This document shows positions 61,154-64,000 of a DNA stretch of 64,000 bases, piece after piece. Source of the DNA: JAVBJV01 sp031546815 (GTDB taxonomy: Bacteria > Pseudomonadota > Alphaproteobacteria > Acetobacterales > Acetobacteraceae). Both the position numbers and the translations under genes were made by a program. The stretch covers positions 30,784-94,783 of the forward strand of contig JAVBJV010000013.1 of assembly GCA_031546815.1 (NCBI GenBank). The letters are read 5' to 3'. Each line of letters starts with the position of its first letter. The stretch's first letter is position 1. A model generated the notes under the pieces. That model searched no databases and had not been told where the DNA came from. It saw only the letters and a program-made list of their open reading frames with translations.

Positions 61154-61579
61154 ATGATGCTTCGTCCCATGCTGGCTGCATGCATAGTGCTGGGCCTGCA
61201 GAGTGCCGTGGCCCAGAGCGATGATGTCGACCCGACGGATCGTGCCTTGGCCGTCTGCCTCGACACGCCCGAGAATATGAACACGGCTGGCATGATTATC
61301 TGTCATCGCACGGCGATGGAAGCATGGGATGCCAGGTTGAACCGCGCCTATACAAGCGTGATGGCAGGCTTGAATCCGGACGCGAAAGGCCGGTTGCGCG
61401 ACGCGCAGCGGCGATGGATTGTGTATCGCGATGCTATGATCGCGGTGTACGCATCGCCGTTCTGGGACGGGCACGGATCTATGGCGCGGCTTGGCAACAA
61501 TATTGCAATCACCAATCTGGTGCGCCAGCAGACATTGCTGCTGGAAGGTATGCGGGACACCATCTCGCCGGGGAATTAA
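61154..61579 (+). CDS. LprI/DUF1311-type secreted protein
   Basis: A 141-residue exported protein: short signal (MMLRPMLAACIVLGLQSAVAQ), then a helical DUF1311 domain with paired cysteines (AVCLDTP, MIICHRTA) and DAQRRWIVYRDAMIAVYASPF matching the family core WxxxRDxxC-like region, though its last cysteine is missing. Relatives include lysozyme-inhibiting LprI, but most are uncharacterised. It starts 11 bases after dpaL and may be co-transcribed with it; no functional link is known. Confidence 0.82.
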   Translation: MMLRPMLAACIVLGLQSAVAQSDDVDPTDRALAVCLDTPENMNTAGMIICHRTAMEAWDARLNRAYTSVMAGLNPDAKGRLRDAQRRWIVYRDAMIAVYASPFWDGHGSMARLGNNIAITNLVRQQTLLLEGMRDTISPGN

Positions 61580-61651
61580 GGCTGCTGCTACCCAAAGAGA
61601 GCGCTGTATGTGCGCGCAGTGGAGAGCCAATTAAAACCGCACAACCGGCAA

Positions 61652-61681
61652 CAAAAAAGGCCCCGTTTCCGGGGCCTTTTT
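61652..61681. terminator. Bidirectional terminator between the LprI-like gene and acnA
   Basis: Perfect stem (AAAAAGGCCCCG / CGGGGCCTTTTT, sharing the central bases with a TTTC loop), with A and T tracts on both sides. Confidence 0.92.
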
Positions 61682-61701
61682 CTTGCGTGGTATAAAACCG
61701 C

Positions 61702-64000
61702 TTACGCCGCCTGCGCCATGCCGCGCAGCACGTAATGCAGGATGCCGCCTTGGCGGTAGTATTCGATTTCGTCCGCCGTATCGATACGGCACAGCACCGG
61801 CACGCGGTCCACGCTGCCATTGCTGCGATGGATCACCAGCGTCAGTTCGCAACGCGGGGTCATCGTTTCGATGCCTTCGATGTCGATCACTTCGTCACCG
61901 ATAATCCCCAGCGACTTGCGATCCATCCCGCCGCGCATGGTCAGCGGCAGAACGCCCATGCCGACCAGGTTCGAACGGTGGATACGTTCGAAGCTTTCGG
62001 TGATGACCGCCTTCACGCCCAGCAGGTACGTGCCCTTCGCCGCCCAGTCACGCGACGAACCGGTGCCGTATTCCTTGCCGCCGAACACCACCAGCGGTGT
62101 GTTCTGCTGCTGGTACTTCATCGCCGCATCATAGATCGACATCACGTCGCCTTCAGGCTGGAACGTGGTCACGCCACCTTCCGTGCCGGGGGCCATTTCG
62201 TTCTTGATGCGGATGTTGGCAAACGTGCCGCGCATCATCACGTCGTGGCTGCCACGGCGCGCGCCGTACGAATTGAAGTCCTTCTGCGGGATCTGGCGAT
62301 CCGACAGATACTTGCCCGCGGGCGTCGCCGGCTTGAAGGAACCGGCCGGGCTGATGTGGTCGGTGGTGATCGAGTCACCCAGCAGCGCCAGCACGCGCGC
62401 ACCGCTGATCGCGGTGAGCGGCTTGGTGTCCATCGTGATGCCTTCGAAGTAAGGCGGGTTCTGGATGTAGGTCGACGTTGGCGACCAGCGATATGTTTCG
62501 CTGGCGGCACCGGTGTTGATCGCCTGCCAGTCCTTCGGGCCCTTGAACACGTCCGAATAGCGTTCAATGAACATCGGGCGCGTGACGTTGGCGTGCACCG
62601 TGTCGGCCACTTCCTTCGTCGTCGGCCAGATGTCCTTCAGGAATACCGGCTTGCCGTCCTTGGATGTGCCGATCTGCGCGGTGGTGATATCGTCGTTCAT
62701 CGTGCCGAACAGCGCATAGGCAACCACCAGCGGCGGCGATGCCAGATAGTTTGCACGTACGTTCGCATGCACGCGGCCTTCGAAGTTGCGGTTCCCCGAC
62801 AGCACCGACGCTGCAACCAGCTTCGAGCCTTCGATCGCGTCCACAATATCGTCCGGCAGCGGACCCGAGTTACCGATGCAGGTTGTGCAACCATAACCAA
62901 CGGTCTGGAAGCCCAGGGCGTCCAGATCGGCGGTCAGGTTCGCCTTGTCGAGATATTCCGTCACCACCTGCGAACCGGGCGCCAGCGATGTCTTCACCCA
63001 GGGCTTCGGCGTCAGGCCCAGCGCCCGCGCCTTGCGCGCCACCAGACCGGCGGCGACCATCACATACGGGTTCGACGTGTTGGTGCACGACGTGATCGCC
63101 GCGATCACCACGTCGCCATGGGTGATGGAATAATCCGTGCCAGCCACCGGCGCACGTACACCGACATCGGTCGGGGCAACGCCCAGGCTCTTGGTCAGTT
63201 CGTCCTTGAACGCGGTGGACGCGGCCGAGAGCAGCACACGATCCTGCGGACGCTTCGGACCGGCAAGCGACGGCAGCACGGTCGCCATGTCGAGTTCCAG
63301 TGTGTCGGTGAACACGGGATCTTCCGAGTTCGCATCGCGCCACATGCCCTGCGCCTTGCAATACGCTTCGACCAGCTTGATGCGGGTTTCATCGCGGCCG
63401 GACAGACGCAGATATTCCATCGTCTGCTTGTCGACCGGGAAGAAGCCGCAGGTCGCGCCGTATTCGGGCGCCATGTTGGCGATGGTCGCGCGGTCGGCCA
63501 GCGGCAGGTGTTCCAGACCGGGGCCGTAGAATTCCACAAACTTGCCGACCACACCCTTGCGACGCAGCATCTGCGTGACGGTCAGCACCAGATCGGTGGC
63601 CGTCGCGCCTTCGGGCAGCTTGCCGATCAGCTTGAAGCCGATGACATCGGGGATCAGCATGGCGATCGGCTGGCCCAGCATGGCCGCTTCCGCTTCAATG
63701 CCGCCAACGCCCCAGCCCAGCACGCCCATGCCATTCACCATCGTGGTGTGGCTGTCGGTTCCGTACAGTGTGTCCGGGTAAGCGATTTCCTGACCGTCGA
63801 TCTTCGCGGTCCACACGGTCTGCGCCAGGTATTCCAGATTCACCTGATGGCAGATGCCGGTGCCCGGCGGCACAACGCGGAAATTGTCGAACGCGGTCTG
63901 GCCCCAACGCAGGAAGGTATAACGTTCGCCGTTACGTTCGAATTCCAGTTCGACGTTCTTGCCCATCGCGTTGGCGCTGGCCGAGACGTCCACCATCACC
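61702..64000 (-). CDS. acnA: Aconitate hydratase A, N-terminus outside window
   Basis: TCA-cycle enzyme interconverting citrate and isocitrate. About 765 residues are visible; the missing N-terminal part, about 130 residues judged from the family's usual length near 890, lies right of the window. The 4Fe-4S ligands are seen as the cysteine in AITSCTNTSNP and the pair in CTTCIGNSG. GTDSHTTMVNGMGVLGWGVGGIE and the C-terminal swivel domain with YGTGSSRDWAAKGT and SFERIHRSNLVGMGVLPL are conserved. A strong terminator lies directly after the stop. Confidence 0.96.
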   Translation of the reverse strand, partial: VMVDVSASANAMGKNVELEFERNGERYTFLRWGQTAFDNFRVVPPGTGICHQVNLEYLAQTVWTAKIDGQEIAYPDTLYGTDSHTTMVNGMGVLGWGVGGIEAEAAMLGQPIAMLIPDVIGFKLIGKLPEGATATDLVLTVTQMLRRKGVVGKFVEFYGPGLEHLPLADRATIANMAPEYGATCGFFPVDKQTMEYLRLSGRDETRIKLVEAYCKAQGMWRDANSEDPVFTDTLELDMATVLPSLAGPKRPQDRVLLSAASTAFKDELTKSLGVAPTDVGVRAPVAGTDYSITHGDVVIAAITSCTNTSNPYVMVAAGLVARKARALGLTPKPWVKTSLAPGSQVVTEYLDKANLTADLDALGFQTVGYGCTTCIGNSGPLPDDIVDAIEGSKLVAASVLSGNRNFEGRVHANVRANYLASPPLVVAYALFGTMNDDITTAQIGTSKDGKPVFLKDIWPTTKEVADTVHANVTRPMFIERYSDVFKGPKDWQAINTGAASETYRWSPTSTYIQNPPYFEGITMDTKPLTAISGARVLALLGDSITTDHISPAGSFKPATPAGKYLSDRQIPQKDFNSYGARRGSHDVMMRGTFANIRIKNEMAPGTEGGVTTFQPEGDVMSIYDAAMKYQQQNTPLVVFGGKEYGTGSSRDWAAKGTYLLGVKAVITESFERIHRSNLVGMGVLPLTMRGGMDRKSLGIIGDEVIDIEGIETMTPRCELTLVIHRSNGSVDRVPVLCRIDTADEIEYYRQGGILHYVLRGMAQAA

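Overview
The window reads as the replication-origin region of an alphaproteobacterial chromosome. Several gene neighbourhoods support this. hemE lies opposite a PPDK-regulatory (DUF299) gene followed by maf. mnmE, mnmG, rsmG, parA and parB form a run with parS sites embedded in rsmG. A DUF3576 lipoprotein gene is followed by leuS, lptE and holA. Heme is finished by HemJ. This combination, with high GC, a ThiE/TenI-like protein and porins of this type, fits Rhodospirillales and most likely Acetobacteraceae. The family is inferred from gene content and synteny; no database was searched.

Layout, 1-23 kb: two tandem CPA2 antiporters (the first cut by the window edge), a PPP-type phosphatase, an EamA exporter, asd, an apparently Tat-exported glutaminase, a GNAT enzyme, a molybdate ABC operon (modABC), cysK, two tandem family-5 solute-binding proteins without permeases, a 1127-residue autotransporter, rho, and the heme block hemE-hemH-HAD phosphatase-hemJ running leftward from the origin.

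23.3-23.6 kb: the probable chromosomal origin. It is an AT-rich gap between hemE and the DUF299 gene with two exact DnaA boxes (TTATCCACA) and three near matches. Rightward follow the PPDK regulator and maf, then a mixed block: a glyoxalase-fold protein, a lipoprotein, an L,D-transpeptidase, ribA, a response regulator with a degenerate receiver, xthA, an FAH-family hydrolase, an AGE-family isomerase and a class I glutamine amidotransferase.

32.7-45 kb: an envelope-rich stretch. A leftward run carries yggS, a Bcr/CflA exporter, two tandem LolA-like proteins and an unrecognised secreted protein. Four closely related porins follow, interrupted once by a ThiE-like gene. 45-55 kb is housekeeping: DUF3576 lipoprotein, leuS-lptE-holA, then convergent parB-parA-rsmG-mnmG and mnmE, with three perfect parS palindromes about 28 kb from the origin.

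55-64 kb: a DUF255 thioredoxin-like protein, ogt, a quinone oxidoreductase, an autotransporter-type barrel with almost no passenger, diaminopropionate ammonia-lyase, a small LprI-like secreted protein, and the aconitase gene, whose N-terminal part lies beyond the window. No tRNA, rRNA, IS element, prophage or CRISPR array was seen. Recurrent tandem duplication of envelope and transport genes (antiporters, solute-binding proteins, LolA-like proteins, porins) is the most striking overall property.
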